Shown here piece after piece: positions 51,672-61,817 of a stretch of DNA of 64,000 bases. How positions within the stretch are numbered: position 1 is the first letter of the stretch; each line of letters begins with the position of its first letter. The DNA is from Cohaesibacter sp. (GTDB taxonomy: Bacteria; Pseudomonadota; Alphaproteobacteria; Rhizobiales; Cohaesibacteraceae): positions 106,691 through 170,690 of the forward strand of contig JAOAQZ010000028.1 of assembly GCA_025210795.1 (NCBI GenBank), given 5' to 3'. The translations under genes and the position numbers were made by a program. Below the pieces are notes generated by a model. The model searched no databases and was not told the origin of the DNA. It worked only from the letters and a program-made list of their open reading frames with translations.

Positions 51672-52058
51672 ATGAACAAGCCTCTTTCTTTTACCGCTAT
51701 GGCAAGTGTTGCTGGTGCTTTGCTACTGTCCTGTGCCTTTATGTCGTCGCCAGCTATGGCCGCAGATATACTCACCAAGGAGCGCCTGGATAAGGTGGAA
51801 ATTCTGGGCAAACTGACCGGTGTTGGGCTTTTCTGCAGTTTTCACGATGATGCAGTTCCCCTAAAGGAAGTGATTATCGAAGTGGCTGACAAGCATAAAA
51901 TGGATGAAACTGCGCGCGCAAAGCTTGGCAATATCTATCATGGATCACGAGATAAAGCCTTTAATGGAGGCAGAGAGGGTGACTATGAGTGCCCAAATCT
52001 ACAGCAATTCCGTGCCGATGCCCTGCTTGCCAAACTCAATGTTGTTCAGGCATTCTAA
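51672..52058 (+). CDS. Small exported protein of unknown function
   Basis: 128 residues. Signal peptide to about residue 30 (SSPAMAAD). The mature part has two cysteines (LFCSF and YECPN) and is mainly helical. It starts 35 bases after the BASS gene and ends at a terminator, so the two form an operon. No family recognised; it might be a periplasmic partner of the transporter. Confidence 0.7.
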   Translation: MNKPLSFTAMASVAGALLLSCAFMSSPAMAADILTKERLDKVEILGKLTGVGLFCSFHDDAVPLKEVIIEVADKHKMDETARAKLGNIYHGSRDKAFNGGREGDYECPNLQQFRADALLAKLNVVQAF

Positions 52059-52148
52059 GGGCCTTTTCCTCAAAGAATGCCCATCGACAGGGCTGCAAAA
52101 TGAGCTTCGTTAAGGTGCCAGCAGATCCTTGTCCCTCCAAATCTTCAT

Positions 52149-52180
52149 AGCCCCGACAGCTCGCATGCCGGGGCTTTTTT
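52149..52180 (+). terminator. Rho-independent terminator
   Basis: AGCCCCG, 13-base loop, CGGGGCT, then TTTTTT. It ends the BASS-small protein unit. Confidence 0.88.
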
Positions 52181-52750
52181 ATGCCTTGTTTGAGGGTCTG
52201 GATACCAGGACTACTCAAGATAGTATTTTGGGAAAAAGGCAAACAAAAAGCGCGGGACATGGCGTCTGTCCAGCGCTGTTTGTTCTCATAAAGGCCTGCC
52301 TGTTAACAGCAAAAACCTTGGGATCTACCCCGATTGAGATAGATTCGGTGCCTATGCGACCCCCACAAAGGCATTCCCCAAAACTTGCGGGTCCCCTCCA
52401 CAAGCTCGCCTAACCGGACCGGCGATCTTTAGTCGGCAATGACCTTGTCAATCGCCGACTGGTTCATTCCTGCCTTGGGACTTTTGCGCAGGACTGTCTC
52501 TAACTTAATAAGGTATAATCGTTAGAAATACATATCAAGTTACTTTGCGAAAACTATCATCTGTTTGCAAAGTTTTAGCTCAATGACAGGTGTTTTCGGA
52601 AACGCATTTCGGTATTTTGTGAATAAAATGCTGGAATACGCAAATAGGTTGCTAAAAAAACCGACACCCTTTTCCTGTTTTGGGTGTGAGTATCAAATCA
52701 CAGTTACCTGTGGCAAAACAACCATATGGCAGATCTATACCTGCAGACAC
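52181..52750. other. Gene-free intergenic region
   Basis: No protein or RNA gene is supported. The only notable feature is an imperfect stem at 52432-52459 (GTCGGC-AATGAC, loop CTT, GTCAAT-C-GCCGAC). A 78-codon plus-strand frame at 52565-52801 has no ribosome site and runs into the terminator of the minus-strand gene, so it was rejected. Confidence 0.5.
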
Positions 52751-52780
52751 AAAAAAGGGTGGCTGAACCAACCACCCTTT
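52751..52780 (-). terminator. Rho-independent terminator of the barrel-partner operon
   Basis: Read on the minus strand: AAAGGGTGG, 9-base loop, CCACCCTTT, then TTT. It is 15 bases after the stop of the secreted protein gene. Confidence 0.85.
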
Positions 52781-52794
52781 AATTTCTTCTGCCA

Positions 52795-53637
52795 TCAGTA
52801 AACGACGTTGGCGGGCAGATTATCGCAGGCATTTGCAGCATTTGCGGGAATTAGATCGGCATTTGCACCCATTGCAGCTACACCAGTCCCAGTAAGGGTT
52901 ACCTCTGGTGATCCAAGCGCAATTGCACAGAAGTTATCACCTGGCGTATTCACTGCGGTCGTCGCATCAGAATAATATGTCATCGCAAATGCCTTGCTCA
53001 TGCCAAACTCCAATCCGATAGCAGGAAAGGCCTCACCCTCTTTAACGGATACCGTACCACCCAAAGGAGAAATGAATGTAGCGCTTGTTGCATCTACAGT
53101 CACCGGTTTGGTCGGGGTGGAAGCGGGATAAGCATTGGTTGGAATGCGAAGGGTCATTGACGCCACATTATTGGTATTTGGCTCCACAGCCCAAGCAGCC
53201 CCCCCTGCATGAATGCCATCAACGCCGAAAATATTTGCACCGGCGGATTTGGTCACGCAAATACCTTCACCCCCAAAGGAAGCGGTGCCAGTTACGTTTA
53301 TATTCCGGTCAATTGAAATCCGAATATGCGTATAATCTCCCACCGGAACATCCACTGCGGCAAAACCTCCCCCGGCAATGGGATTGTTCGCTCCGGGTGC
53401 TGTACCAAGGTCAAAAGAGCCTGGCCCTGAGATCAGAGATGCAGCTGTAGAACAACTCACATCAGTACAGAAGGAAATATCCCGAACCTGTACTTCATAT
53501 TGCGTGCTATTCACGGTTCCCGCAATGACACCTTTGGTGTTATAGCAAGTGCCTTTGTTGTAGGTTGCTGCAAAGGATGCCGAAGCACTGGCAGCCATAA
53601 CGCCTGCGGCCACGACGGAGCCCAAGATATTCTTCAT
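52795..53637 (-). CDS. Secreted Gly/Ala-rich protein downstream of inverse-autotransporter barrel
   Basis: 280 residues. Signal peptide to about residue 23 (ASASFA). The mature protein is rich in Gly, Ala, Thr and Asn, predicted all-beta, with seven cysteines (for example GTCYN, SFCTDVSCST and GICVTK), suggesting disulfides and surface or periplasmic location. No family recognised. It starts 28 bases after the barrel gene stop and is followed by a terminator, so the two genes form an operon and may act together. Confidence 0.75.
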   Translation of the reverse strand: MKNILGSVVAAGVMAASASASFAATYNKGTCYNTKGVIAGTVNSTQYEVQVRDISFCTDVSCSTAASLISGPGSFDLGTAPGANNPIAGGGFAAVDVPVGDYTHIRISIDRNINVTGTASFGGEGICVTKSAGANIFGVDGIHAGGAAWAVEPNTNNVASMTLRIPTNAYPASTPTKPVTVDATSATFISPLGGTVSVKEGEAFPAIGLEFGMSKAFAMTYYSDATTAVNTPGDNFCAIALGSPEVTLTGTGVAAMGANADLIPANAANACDNLPANVVY

Positions 53638-53665
53638 AGATTTACCCACTTTTCTATTCTCCACC

Positions 53666-54592
53666 TTAGCTGCCACGCGTGATGCTAACACCACCGGAAC
53701 TTACAGTTGCTGTTGCTTTGTTCGTGACCCGTTTTTCCAGCACAATCTCGTTACTGCGCTCAACTTTTTGCAAAGTCTGCTTGGTCAGGTCACGCGCCAC
53801 AAACATCTGTTCGGTGAAAAAATCTTCCTGAGCGGTAAATTCATGATCTTCCGGTGCGCCCAGAGCAAAGGTTAGGCGCCCAAAGACACGATCATCGTTA
53901 TTGGTATGCTGGTAGCCGCCTTCAAGAGAGATCGACTTGGTCAATTGGGCTGTCAACTTACCGCGGAAGCCATCAATGTCTTTTGCCACATCAGGTGTCC
54001 ATTTAAAGTAAGTTGCTTCGGCACGCAGCCAAGGCATGTGGGGCACTGGGCCTTCCAGAGCGAAATCAAAGCCATCGACTGGTTTGGTCTCTGTTTTGGT
54101 CGTGGTGGTCTCTGACAGGGTTTTCCAATCTGTGACCCCTTTATAGAGGTTACTGCGGATCGTTAGCTGCTCACCAATTGCTTCAAAGCCTGCCGAGATC
54201 CGCTTGTGATATTGATCGGTTTCCATATCCGCAAAAGCATTCACACCAAGAATCCAAGTCTTGCTTGGCATCAAGTAGCGGTAACCGATACCCCCATTAA
54301 AGGTCCATTTCTCATCGTCATAGGCGGCCCGCCCTTGAGTGAAGAAAGTATGAGAGAAATCAGGAGTTCTAAAAAGGGGCTGGATCGTTTCGATTTCACC
54401 GATAGCCCCGTCCTTGTCAATATAGACGCTTCCGTCAATGCGACTAAGCCATTCTGCGACCGGCTCCTGCCCCAAATCTTCAGGCATGGTATCCTGCGAA
54501 TAGCCAGCAGGTAATGCCGCAAAAAAAGCCGCAGAAGCAATTGCCGTACCCAAAGACAATTTACGGTAAATTAATTGTAAAGACGCACACAT
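53666..54592 (-). CDS. Inverse autotransporter (intimin/invasin-type) beta-barrel without passenger
   Basis: 308 residues. Signal peptide to about residue 32 (PAGYSQ). The core resembles the intimin/invasin barrel: LFRTPDFSHTFFTQGRAAYD, then NGGIGYRYLMPSKTWILGVNAFAD and YHKRISAGFEAIGEQLTIRSNLYKGVTDW, here noted as GIGYRYL, GVNAFAD and SNLYKG. Intimins carry a long C-terminal passenger of Ig-like domains; here only about 60 residues, coiled-coil-like (LTKQTLQKVERSNEIVLEKR), follow. The family call is by motif pattern. The downstream secreted protein may be its partner. ATG 54592 is preferred to a GTG six codons upstream. Confidence 0.65.
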   Translation of the reverse strand: MCASLQLIYRKLSLGTAIASAAFFAALPAGYSQDTMPEDLGQEPVAEWLSRIDGSVYIDKDGAIGEIETIQPLFRTPDFSHTFFTQGRAAYDDEKWTFNGGIGYRYLMPSKTWILGVNAFADMETDQYHKRISAGFEAIGEQLTIRSNLYKGVTDWKTLSETTTTKTETKPVDGFDFALEGPVPHMPWLRAEATYFKWTPDVAKDIDGFRGKLTAQLTKSISLEGGYQHTNNDDRVFGRLTFALGAPEDHEFTAQEDFFTEQMFVARDLTKQTLQKVERSNEIVLEKRVTNKATATVSSGGVSITRGS

Positions 54593-54975
54593 ACTTTCAA
54601 CCCAACCCACAGTTTATTTTTAAATCTTTTTAAAGGGTGGGGTATTTCTTTCAATAAGCAATTTTACCAACCACAGGCCATTGCACAGTATTTCCTATAT
54701 ATTACAACAACTTAACTCATGATCGAAATAATGTACCAGTACATGTTTTTCGTGTAATTTTACTTGAAACTTGAAGCACTTAAGACCTAGCGCTGGTCGC
54801 CGCTGCGGGGACAACGACGACCAGCCAATGCACCTGTCGTGACAGGGCATCGTTTCGGGCATATGCCCTACGCCGGACAACACGTCCCAAATCGGGTGGG
54901 CGACAAATGTGGGGGACTGTCGCACATTGTGTCCGGACGCCTCGTAACCCTTGAAAAAAGCAATTTCACTGCCCT
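54593..54975. other. Intergenic region with several inverted repeats upstream of the barrel operon
   Basis: This region lies between the lrp stop and the barrel start, both on the minus strand. It holds GCTGGTCG/CGACCAGC (54792-54825), GGGCATATGCCC (54857-54868) and a near-perfect repeat GACA-AATGTG/CACATTGTGTC (54902-54933). The string TGGGGGACTGTCGC inside the last one recurs at 59278-59291. Regulatory function is possible. No gene is supported. Confidence 0.5.
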
Positions 54976-55422
54976 TTACAGGGGTAAAGCCAAAGTCTCT
55001 TTAGCTGTCTCCAATACGATCTGTGTCTCGGTCGACACCACTTGGTCCATCTGCTTAAGGGACTGAGAAATAAACTCATTCAGTTCCTTTGTTGACCGGC
55101 ACCGTACCTTGATCAGGTAGGAATGAGCGCCTGTCACATGGTGGACTTCAAGCACTTGCGCCATATTGGATATAGCTAAGACAAATTCTTGCTCATCTTT
55201 GGAATAATCAAGATCCACATAGAGAAAAGCTGTGACGCTCATTCCCAATTTCTCCGGGTCCAAGACTGCCTCGACCTTGCGCACAATGCCTTGGTCTATC
55301 AGCTTGCGAACCCGCTCATTGGTCGCAGAAACAGAAAGGCCGATGTCTTTGGCCAGATCAACACTGGGCCGCCGACCGTCCTGCTGCAACAATGTAAGGA
55401 GTTTGCGTTCTATCTTATCCAT
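54976..55422 (-). CDS. Lrp/AsnC-family transcriptional regulator
   Basis: 148 residues. N-terminal helix-turn-helix (LAKDIGLSVSATNERVRKL) and a C-terminal RAM domain with VTGAHSYLIKVRC, the ligand-binding loop. Lrp-type proteins sense amino acids; the target is unknown. GGAAG precedes the start. It is not obviously co-transcribed with the barrel operon. Confidence 0.92.
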   Translation of the reverse strand: MDKIERKLLTLLQQDGRRPSVDLAKDIGLSVSATNERVRKLIDQGIVRKVEAVLDPEKLGMSVTAFLYVDLDYSKDEQEFVLAISNMAQVLEVHHVTGAHSYLIKVRCRSTKELNEFISQSLKQMDQVVSTETQIVLETAKETLALPL

Positions 55423-55706
55423 TTGGATCTATTCTTCCAAAGAGCGACAGCAGAGGTACTGCAATCCCCTGCTGTTTGCAATATGGTTAAGAGCTCTTTT
55501 GCCGCCCAAGCACATACTGGCTTGGATGAAAAAACGGGCGGCAAATTTCCTACTCTATTTTAGAGCATTTTGAGAAAAAAACATCTCAGAAAAGACAGGT
55601 AATAGGTATTCGCAACTAGATTTTACCCAATCTAGCTATAAACCAATTACATTTAATCTGTGGACAATGTCAAAAAATGACTTCCTGTCTTTCACAGGTT
55701 ATCAAG

Positions 55707-56912
55707 TTAGACCGCTTCGACCGCAATGGCGATACCCTGTCCCACACCAATACACATGGTCGCCAATGCTCGTTTGCCGCCTTGATTCTTTAGCTCCAGC
55801 GCTGCTGTGCCGGTAATGCGGGCTCCAGACATACCCAAAGGATGGCCAAGCGCAATCGCCCCCCCATTGGGGTTCACATGCGCCGCATCATCCTCAAGAC
55901 CAAGGGCCCGCATCACTGCAAGGCCTTGCGAGGCAAAAGCTTCATTAAGCTCAATCACATCAAAATCACTAATAGTCAAACCAAGCCGCGCCATTAGCTT
56001 TTGTGATGCCGGAGCGGGACCAAAACCCATGATGCGAGGGGCAAGACCTGCTGTTGCTCCGCCCAGAATGCGCGCAATGGGCTTGAGATCGTATTTGGCG
56101 ATCGCAGCTTCGGATGCAATCACAAGACCTGCCGCACCGTCATTGACGCCCGATGCGTTGCCCGCTGTCACAGATCCACCTTCACGGAACGGAGCTTTCA
56201 GCTTTGCCAGACTTTCAGCGGTTGTGCCGCGGCGGATATGCTCATCATGCTCAACAATGATCGGATCCCCTTTGCGCTGTGGGATGGCGACGGGAACAAT
56301 CTCTTGCGCAAAACGCCCACTATCCTGTGCAGCCGCGGCTTTATCCTGCGAGCGGGCTGCAAAAGCATCTTGGTCTGTGCGTGAAATCGCAAAGTCTTCC
56401 GCTACATTTTCCGCCGTCTCTGGCATAGAATCGGTGCCGAACTGCTTTTTCATTAGTTTATTGATAAACCGCCAGCCGATAGTGGTGTCATAAATTTCTG
56501 CATTGCGGGAAAAAGCACTGGAGGCCTTTGGCATGACAAAGGGCGCACGGGACATGGATTCCGCCCCGCCAGCAATCATCAGATCCGCCTCTCCTGCCTT
56601 GATAGCGCGCGCGCACATCATAATCGCATCCATGCCGGAGCCACAAAGACGATTGACCGTTGTGCCGGGTACATCTTGAGGCATGCCAGATAACAAAACA
56701 GCCATGCGTGCTACATTGCGGTTGTCTTCCCCAGCCTGATTGGCATTGCCGAAAATAACATCATCAACCGCTGCCCAATCGACCTTCTCATTACGCTCCA
56801 TGAGAGCTTTGAGGGGGAGAGCTGCCAGATCGTCTGCACGGACAGAAGATAGCGCACCGCCAAATCGGCCAATCGGCGTGCGGATATAGTCACAAATATA
56901 TGCTTCGGTCAT
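55707..56912 (-). CDS. Beta-ketoadipyl-CoA/acetyl-CoA C-acyltransferase (thiolase)
   Basis: 401 residues. Active-site cysteine in NRLCGSGMDAI near residue 90, GHPLGMSGAR near residue 353, and the second cysteine in CIGVGQGIA. Length and the DVIFGNANQAGEDNRNVARM segment fit PcaF/PaaJ (3-oxoadipyl-CoA thiolase) better than general PhaA, but the distinction is not certain. No other pca/paa gene is nearby. Start at ATG 56912, after GAGAGGAG. Confidence 0.88.
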   Translation of the reverse strand: MTEAYICDYIRTPIGRFGGALSSVRADDLAALPLKALMERNEKVDWAAVDDVIFGNANQAGEDNRNVARMAVLLSGMPQDVPGTTVNRLCGSGMDAIMMCARAIKAGEADLMIAGGAESMSRAPFVMPKASSAFSRNAEIYDTTIGWRFINKLMKKQFGTDSMPETAENVAEDFAISRTDQDAFAARSQDKAAAAQDSGRFAQEIVPVAIPQRKGDPIIVEHDEHIRRGTTAESLAKLKAPFREGGSVTAGNASGVNDGAAGLVIASEAAIAKYDLKPIARILGGATAGLAPRIMGFGPAPASQKLMARLGLTISDFDVIELNEAFASQGLAVMRALGLEDDAAHVNPNGGAIALGHPLGMSGARITGTAALELKNQGGKRALATMCIGVGQGIAIAVEAV

Positions 56913-57246
56913 GGCCCTCAAGCTCCTCTCCCAGAGTTCCCTCTATTTTGATGCATCCTGCAAGTGCAAGGCCTGCCGCCCTTTGTGCATCATCTGACAG
57001 GCCAGCGGCCCACCAGTTATGTTACAAAATTTACGTTACTATATCTATTTTTGAAACACATTCAATCATATTTGTAGAAATCCGTACCGTTCTCACATTA
57101 GACCATGTCACAATGCAATCATCGCACCACGGCATCGCATATGTTCAGGATTTGCAAAATTGGCTCGCAAAAGCCCTCCTCTCTTTGCACCTCCTTAACC
57201 CCTGAGCCTTAGAAGTAATAGTTCGCATATTGATGGGGACCAATAG
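56913..57246. other. Gene-free region between divergent genes
   Basis: Holds the promoters of the thiolase (minus) and the lipoprotein (plus). A 101-codon plus-strand frame at 56900-57205 overlaps the thiolase start and has no ribosome site, so it was not called. Confidence 0.5.
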
Positions 57247-57756
57247 ATGCCAATACTTTCTTTCTCTCAAACATCGCATAAATCCGGGGTGTGTACGCTT
57301 CTTCTTACAGGCTCACTTTCGGTGCTTTTGACCGGCTGCTCCGATTATATTACCGCCAAGACCCTTGGCGTTGATAAAATCGCCACCAATCAATGCCTTG
57401 CATCTGATCAATATACCAATGAGGGGATCGTCATCCCCAAAGGCACCAAGGGATATTTGCAAAATAACAATGGCAGGGATGTCTTTGTTCTGACCAATCG
57501 GATGACGGGGACGCCGATTGCCTATGACATTACCGGCCAGCGCAAAACTGCAGGAAGTTGCTCCAGCGTTTCACAGCTGACGACAGCAAGCATCAAGCGG
57601 CCACCCGCTGTTATTCCACCGGCCGCCATCCCGCCCGCTCCAATTCCTCAAGCAGGCGTGCAGATGCCGCCTCCGGTTTATCGCCAGCCGATGCCGGTTC
57701 AGCCCTATCCGCAGCAGCAGCTTTATCAGCCGCAGCCCGGCGTTATTTATCGCTAG
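57247..57756 (+). CDS. Small Pro-rich lipoprotein
   Basis: 169 residues. Lipoprotein signal with lipobox LLTGC (C about residue 31). After a ~75-residue domain, the last 60 residues are Pro/Gln-rich (PPAVIPPAAIPPAPIP and QPYPQQQLYQPQ), suggesting an extended linker through the periplasm or peptidoglycan. No family recognised. GGGGACC precedes the ATG. Confidence 0.75.
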   Translation: MPILSFSQTSHKSGVCTLLLTGSLSVLLTGCSDYITAKTLGVDKIATNQCLASDQYTNEGIVIPKGTKGYLQNNNGRDVFVLTNRMTGTPIAYDITGQRKTAGSCSSVSQLTTASIKRPPAVIPPAAIPPAPIPQAGVQMPPPVYRQPMPVQPYPQQQLYQPQPGVIYR

Positions 57757-57787
57757 AAAATTTGGATGATCGGCAGATGCCGGTCAT

Positions 57788-59140
57788 TCAGCCTTTAAGG
57801 GCGGCATCAATGCTCTGGGCAATATCCTGCACCAGAGCATCTTGTCCTGCTTCACCCATGACCATAAGGCCGACTGGTGCCGTCTCCTCATGTCCAACAG
57901 GGATTGAGGCAGCAGGCACCCCAAGCACATTGCCAATGGCGGTGTTACGCAGCACCATGGCATTGGCTTGTGCATAGGCCTCGTCTGATGAGAGCAAAGG
58001 CTTCAGCTCTGGCGGTACGATGGCAACGCTTGGCAGAAGCACCGCATCATAATTGCGCGTTGCCAGATGGGTGCGCTCCTGCATTTCGCGCCTAAGAGCA
58101 CACATCTCGATATAGTCAGCTGCTGAAATAGCCTCAGCTGCTTTGATCCGGCTGGCGACACGGGGGTCGAAGTCTGCTTCTTTCTTACCAATGAGATCCC
58201 GATGCAGATGCCACGCTTCCGGACCTGCAATAGAACCAAGCGCGGCAATATCGGTGAAGTGATTAACAGCATCGATCTTGATCCGTTCAAGGCGTGCACC
58301 GGCCTTGGACATTTTCTCCAAAGCGCGCACAAAGCCGCCCGCCACTTCTACATCCAGCCCATCGAGGGCAATGGTCTCAAGAATAGCAAAGCGCATGCCC
58401 GCCAAGGGGCGGATATTGGGGGTCGGGACCGGAAGCCCCGCCATAACATGGTCAAGAATACGGCAGCACTCCATGGAACGAGCAATGGGGCCGATCGTAT
58501 CGAGCGAGCGGGACAAAGGAAAGATGCCATCCATCGAGTGGCGGCCATGGGTTGGTTTGAACCCGTAAAGGCGGTTAAAGGCCGCAGGAATGCGGATAGA
58601 ACCGCCAGTATCAGACCCCAGCGCTGCGACGGCCATATCTTCAACAACAGAGATAGCCGCACCAGAGGAAGAACCGCCCGGCACCCTGCCGATATGGCGA
58701 TCCCAGACATTGAGAGGCGTGCCATAATGGGGATTGATACCAAGGCCGGAATAGGCAAATTCCGTCATATTGGTATGGCCAAGAAAGATAGCTCCGGCGG
58801 CGCGCAAATTTGCAATAACGTGAGCGTCTTCAGTAGCGGGGGCATCGTCTGCCAGCACGCGCGAGCCCGCGGTGGTGACTTCGCCACTTACATTGAACAA
58901 GTCTTTGACGGAAATGGGGATGCCTGCAAGCGGGCCTTGCTTCACATTCATTTTGCGCAAGGCATCGGAGGCTGCGGCCTGCGTGATGGCGGCATTTTTG
59001 AAAGTACGGACAAAGACGCGACTGCCCTCGCCTTCTTCTTTCTCGATCTGGGTATAGGCGCTGCTGACCAGATCAACCGCGCTGACTTGACCATCTTGCA
59101 GGGCTTTTTGCGCTGATGCGATTGTCCATGCCTTGGTCAT
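57788..59140 (-). CDS. Amidase-signature family hydrolase
   Basis: 450 residues. The Ser-cisSer-Lys triad is visible: K in SVKDLF near residue 77, the cis-Ser in GGSSSGAA near residue 153 and the nucleophile in GSDTGGSIRIPAA near residue 177. It hydrolyses an amide (substrate unknown; relatives include GatA, allophanate hydrolase and indoleacetamide hydrolase). GGAGAGGAAA precedes the start. No gatB/C nearby, so not the tRNA amidotransferase. Confidence 0.92.
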   Translation of the reverse strand: MTKAWTIASAQKALQDGQVSAVDLVSSAYTQIEKEEGEGSRVFVRTFKNAAITQAAASDALRKMNVKQGPLAGIPISVKDLFNVSGEVTTAGSRVLADDAPATEDAHVIANLRAAGAIFLGHTNMTEFAYSGLGINPHYGTPLNVWDRHIGRVPGGSSSGAAISVVEDMAVAALGSDTGGSIRIPAAFNRLYGFKPTHGRHSMDGIFPLSRSLDTIGPIARSMECCRILDHVMAGLPVPTPNIRPLAGMRFAILETIALDGLDVEVAGGFVRALEKMSKAGARLERIKIDAVNHFTDIAALGSIAGPEAWHLHRDLIGKKEADFDPRVASRIKAAEAISAADYIEMCALRREMQERTHLATRNYDAVLLPSVAIVPPELKPLLSSDEAYAQANAMVLRNTAIGNVLGVPAASIPVGHEETAPVGLMVMGEAGQDALVQDIAQSIDAALKG

Positions 59141-59441
59141 TTTCTTTTCCTCTCCGCCAGATGAGAAATATAGAGCCGCGCTTCTGTATGATAGTGGCCA
59201 TATCTCCCAAGCCGCCCTTTCAGGCTACAATAAGAGAATCCATCATCAAGCACTTCATGTCATGTTAGCGCAGAATATGGGGGACTGTCGCCTATAACGC
59301 GGCATCAAGCTCTGACGTGTGGATGACTGACAAACACCCCCGCGCCATCACAGGCTAGAGGCAGCAATTGAAGGAGCAATTGCCATTAGATTTGAGCGCA
59401 TGCGCGGCAAGATGAACCTGCCGCGCATCGTCGATTTTTCT
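59141..59441. other. Intergenic region with hairpins between trpE(G) and the amidase
   Basis: Contains ATGCGCGGCA/TGCCGCGCAT (59400-59409 and 59419-59428), a 10-bp stem 14 bases after the trpE(G) stop, and GCAATTG/CAATTGC (59364-59383). The 14-mer TGGGGGACTGTCGC at 59278-59291 also occurs at 54910-54923. No gene is supported. Confidence 0.5.
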
Positions 59442-61649
59442 TTATTTCTGTCTGGCCTCTTTGATCTCTTTTGCCTGTTTGACGACATTTTCGATCATGG
59501 CCATTCCGGCATTGCCGCCAAGCGACATGATGGATTCGGGGTGGAACTGCACAGCGCTGATGGGCTCGGATTTATGAGCAATCCCCATAACCACGCCATC
59601 ATCCGTTTGGGCGGTGACACGCAGATCATCGGGCAGGCTATCGCGATTGGCAAAGAGCGAGTGATAGCGCCCCACCACGACCTGATCTTCCAGCCCAGCA
59701 AAGACGCCTTCAGCTTCAACCGAGATCCGCGACGGCTTGCCATGCATTGGAATATCCAGTTGGGACAATTCCCCGCCAAAGGCCTCTGTAATGGCCTGCA
59801 GACCCAGACAGACACCAAAGATTGGCAAATTGCGCGCCCGTGCCTTGGCAATGGTATTGGCGGTGTCAAAATGCTTTGGATTGCCCGGCCCCGGTGACAT
59901 CACCACCAGATCTGGCTGGATTTTGTCGAACATTTCCTCAGCCACTGGTGTCCGCACCGTGCTCACCTCAGCCCCTGTCTGGCGGAAATAATTGGCCAGC
60001 GTATGAACAAAGCTGTCCTGATGGTCCACCAACAGAATACTAACCCCCTCACCGTGATGATCTTTCTGGGCATCATCGGCGAGTTTTTCCGGATGGGCGG
60101 CATCGCGAATAGCGGCACGCATGGCGGATGCCTTCAATTCGGTCTCGGCTTCTTCCTCTTCAGGGTTTGAATCATAGAGCAAGGTCGCACCAGCCCGCAC
60201 CTGAGCAACGCCATCCTTGATACGGATGGTGCGAAGGGTCAGGCCGGTATTCATATTGCCATCAAACCCAATCATGCCAATCGCGCCGCCATACCATGCA
60301 CGGGGAGATTTTTCATGGCGCTCGATGAAGTCCATAGCCCACAATTTGGGGGCACCGGTTACTGTGACGGCCCAAGCATGGGAGAGGAAGGCATCGAGCG
60401 AATCCAGTCCTTCGCGCAGGCGCCCCTCGATATGATCGACCGTATGGATGAGGCGGGAATAAAGCTCGATCTGACGACGCCCCTTGACGCGCACGGTGCC
60501 AGGCACACAGACGCGGCTCTTATCGTTACGGTCAACGTCCGAGCACATGGTCAGTTCGCTCTCGTCCTTTTTGGAATTGAGAAGCTTGAGGATCTGCTCG
60601 CTGTCCTCAATAGGATCCTTGCCGCGTTTGATTGTGCCAGAGATTGGACAGGTTTCAACCAGCGTTCCATCGCTGACTTTGACAAACATTTCAGGACTTG
60701 CCCCAACCAGATATTCCTGATGGCCAAGATTGATCATAAAGCCATAGGGAGACGGGTTGATCTGCTGAAGCCTGCGCGAAATGGCAGAGGGATTACATTC
60801 AACCCGCTCATAGAAGGTCTGGCCGGGCACACATTCAAACAGGTCACCACGCTTGAAATAGTCAACCGCCTTGCGGGCTACATCGGCATATTCGCCTTTT
60901 TCGTGGTCACCCTGGGGAATGTTGGCCTGCGAGCGGACAAAAGGCTCGGCGGTAAAGGTGCGCTCGATATTCTCTGTTGTATTGCCTTCATAAGCAAAGT
61001 CATAGCGATAGCGCATGGCCTCTTCGGCATACAAATCCACGATGACCAGTTCATCGGGGATATAGAGCACCAGATCTCGCTGATCATCAGGACGTTTTAG
61101 TTGCATTTCGATGGCGTCGAACTGGAAGGCCAGATCATAACCAAAGGCACCATAGAGGCCCAATTGATGGTCTTGACCGGATTTGAAAAGACCGATTATT
61201 GCGCGGATGACAGTAAAGACGGACGGAACACGGCTGCGCTCTTCTTCGGTTATGACCCCTTGGGGCTCTTTGACTTCAAGCTTGATATGGGTGTCATCCA
61301 TCTCATAGCTTTTAAGCTCTGACAGATCTTTAAGGGTTTTGTGAAGCGCAGGCATCAACACCACACCGCGATCATTAAGCGCTTCAATTTCCATTGCACG
61401 GCCACGGGATGTGATCACAACCGGAGGATCGACAAAGCCGACTTCCCAGCGGGTGTAACGACCCGGATATTCATAATTGGAAGACAAAACGACACCGCGC
61501 CGCTCGTCCAACTGATCAAGAATGGTATCAAGAGCTGTGGCAAAATCATCCTTACCGACCTGACGGATGACTTCGATACCACCTTCGGTCAGATACAGAC
61601 CATCCTCAATGAAGTCCAATGTCTGAGAAGCTGTTTCAAGAGTGCTCAT
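59442..61649 (-). CDS. trpE(G): Fused anthranilate synthase TrpE(G)
   Basis: 735 residues. The N-terminal ~510 residues are component I, with [25 protein letters not shown] and [10 protein letters not shown]. The C-terminal ~200 are the glutamine amidotransferase, with the nucleophile in GVCLGLQAI and the His/Glu in [10 protein letters not shown]. It makes anthranilate from chorismate and glutamine. The fusion is typical of Rhizobiales. AAGGA precedes the ATG. A trpL leader with three Trp codons and a terminator lie upstream, so expression is set by tryptophan attenuation. Confidence 0.96.
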   Translation of the reverse strand: MSTLETASQTLDFIEDGLYLTEGGIEVIRQVGKDDFATALDTILDQLDERRGVVLSSNYEYPGRYTRWEVGFVDPPVVITSRGRAMEIEALNDRGVVLMPALHKTLKDLSELKSYEMDDTHIKLEVKEPQGVITEEERSRVPSVFTVIRAIIGLFKSGQDHQLGLYGAFGYDLAFQFDAIEMQLKRPDDQRDLVLYIPDELVIVDLYAEEAMRYRYDFAYEGNTTENIERTFTAEPFVRSQANIPQGDHEKGEYADVARKAVDYFKRGDLFECVPGQTFYERVECNPSAISRRLQQINPSPYGFMINLGHQEYLVGASPEMFVKVSDGTLVETCPISGTIKRGKDPIEDSEQILKLLNSKKDESELTMCSDVDRNDKSRVCVPGTVRVKGRRQIELYSRLIHTVDHIEGRLREGLDSLDAFLSHAWAVTVTGAPKLWAMDFIERHEKSPRAWYGGAIGMIGFDGNMNTGLTLRTIRIKDGVAQVRAGATLLYDSNPEEEEAETELKASAMRAAIRDAAHPEKLADDAQKDHHGEGVSILLVDHQDSFVHTLANYFRQTGAEVSTVRTPVAEEMFDKIQPDLVVMSPGPGNPKHFDTANTIAKARARNLPIFGVCLGLQAITEAFGGELSQLDIPMHGKPSRISVEAEGVFAGLEDQVVVGRYHSLFANRDSLPDDLRVTAQTDDGVVMGIAHKSEPISAVQFHPESIMSLGGNAGMAMIENVVKQAKEIKEARQK

Positions 61650-61745
61650 TATGTATCCTTACACTTTTTCCTGCGCCGAACTTGGCACGATTGTTCCAGG
61701 ATTTGCTGCTCATTTTCCAGCACCATGACCATCATCCAGATACAC

Positions 61746-61769
61746 AAAAGCCGCCGGAAAACCGACGGC
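61746..61769 (-). terminator. trp attenuator
   Basis: On the minus strand: GCCGTCGG, loop TTTT, CCGGCGGC (one G-T pair), then TTTT. It lies between trpL and trpE(G), 97 bases before the start. A GGCGGC tract right after the trpL stop can compete with its arms, as expected for attenuation. Confidence 0.85.
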
Positions 61770-61817
61770 CAAATCCCAATTTTATTTCATTTGCACATAG
61801 CATAGGGTCAGCCGCCG

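Noticed and set aside
52565..52801. 78-codon plus-strand frame in the gap before the secreted protein
   Set aside because: It runs through a terminator of the opposite strand and lacks a ribosome site and a signal peptide.
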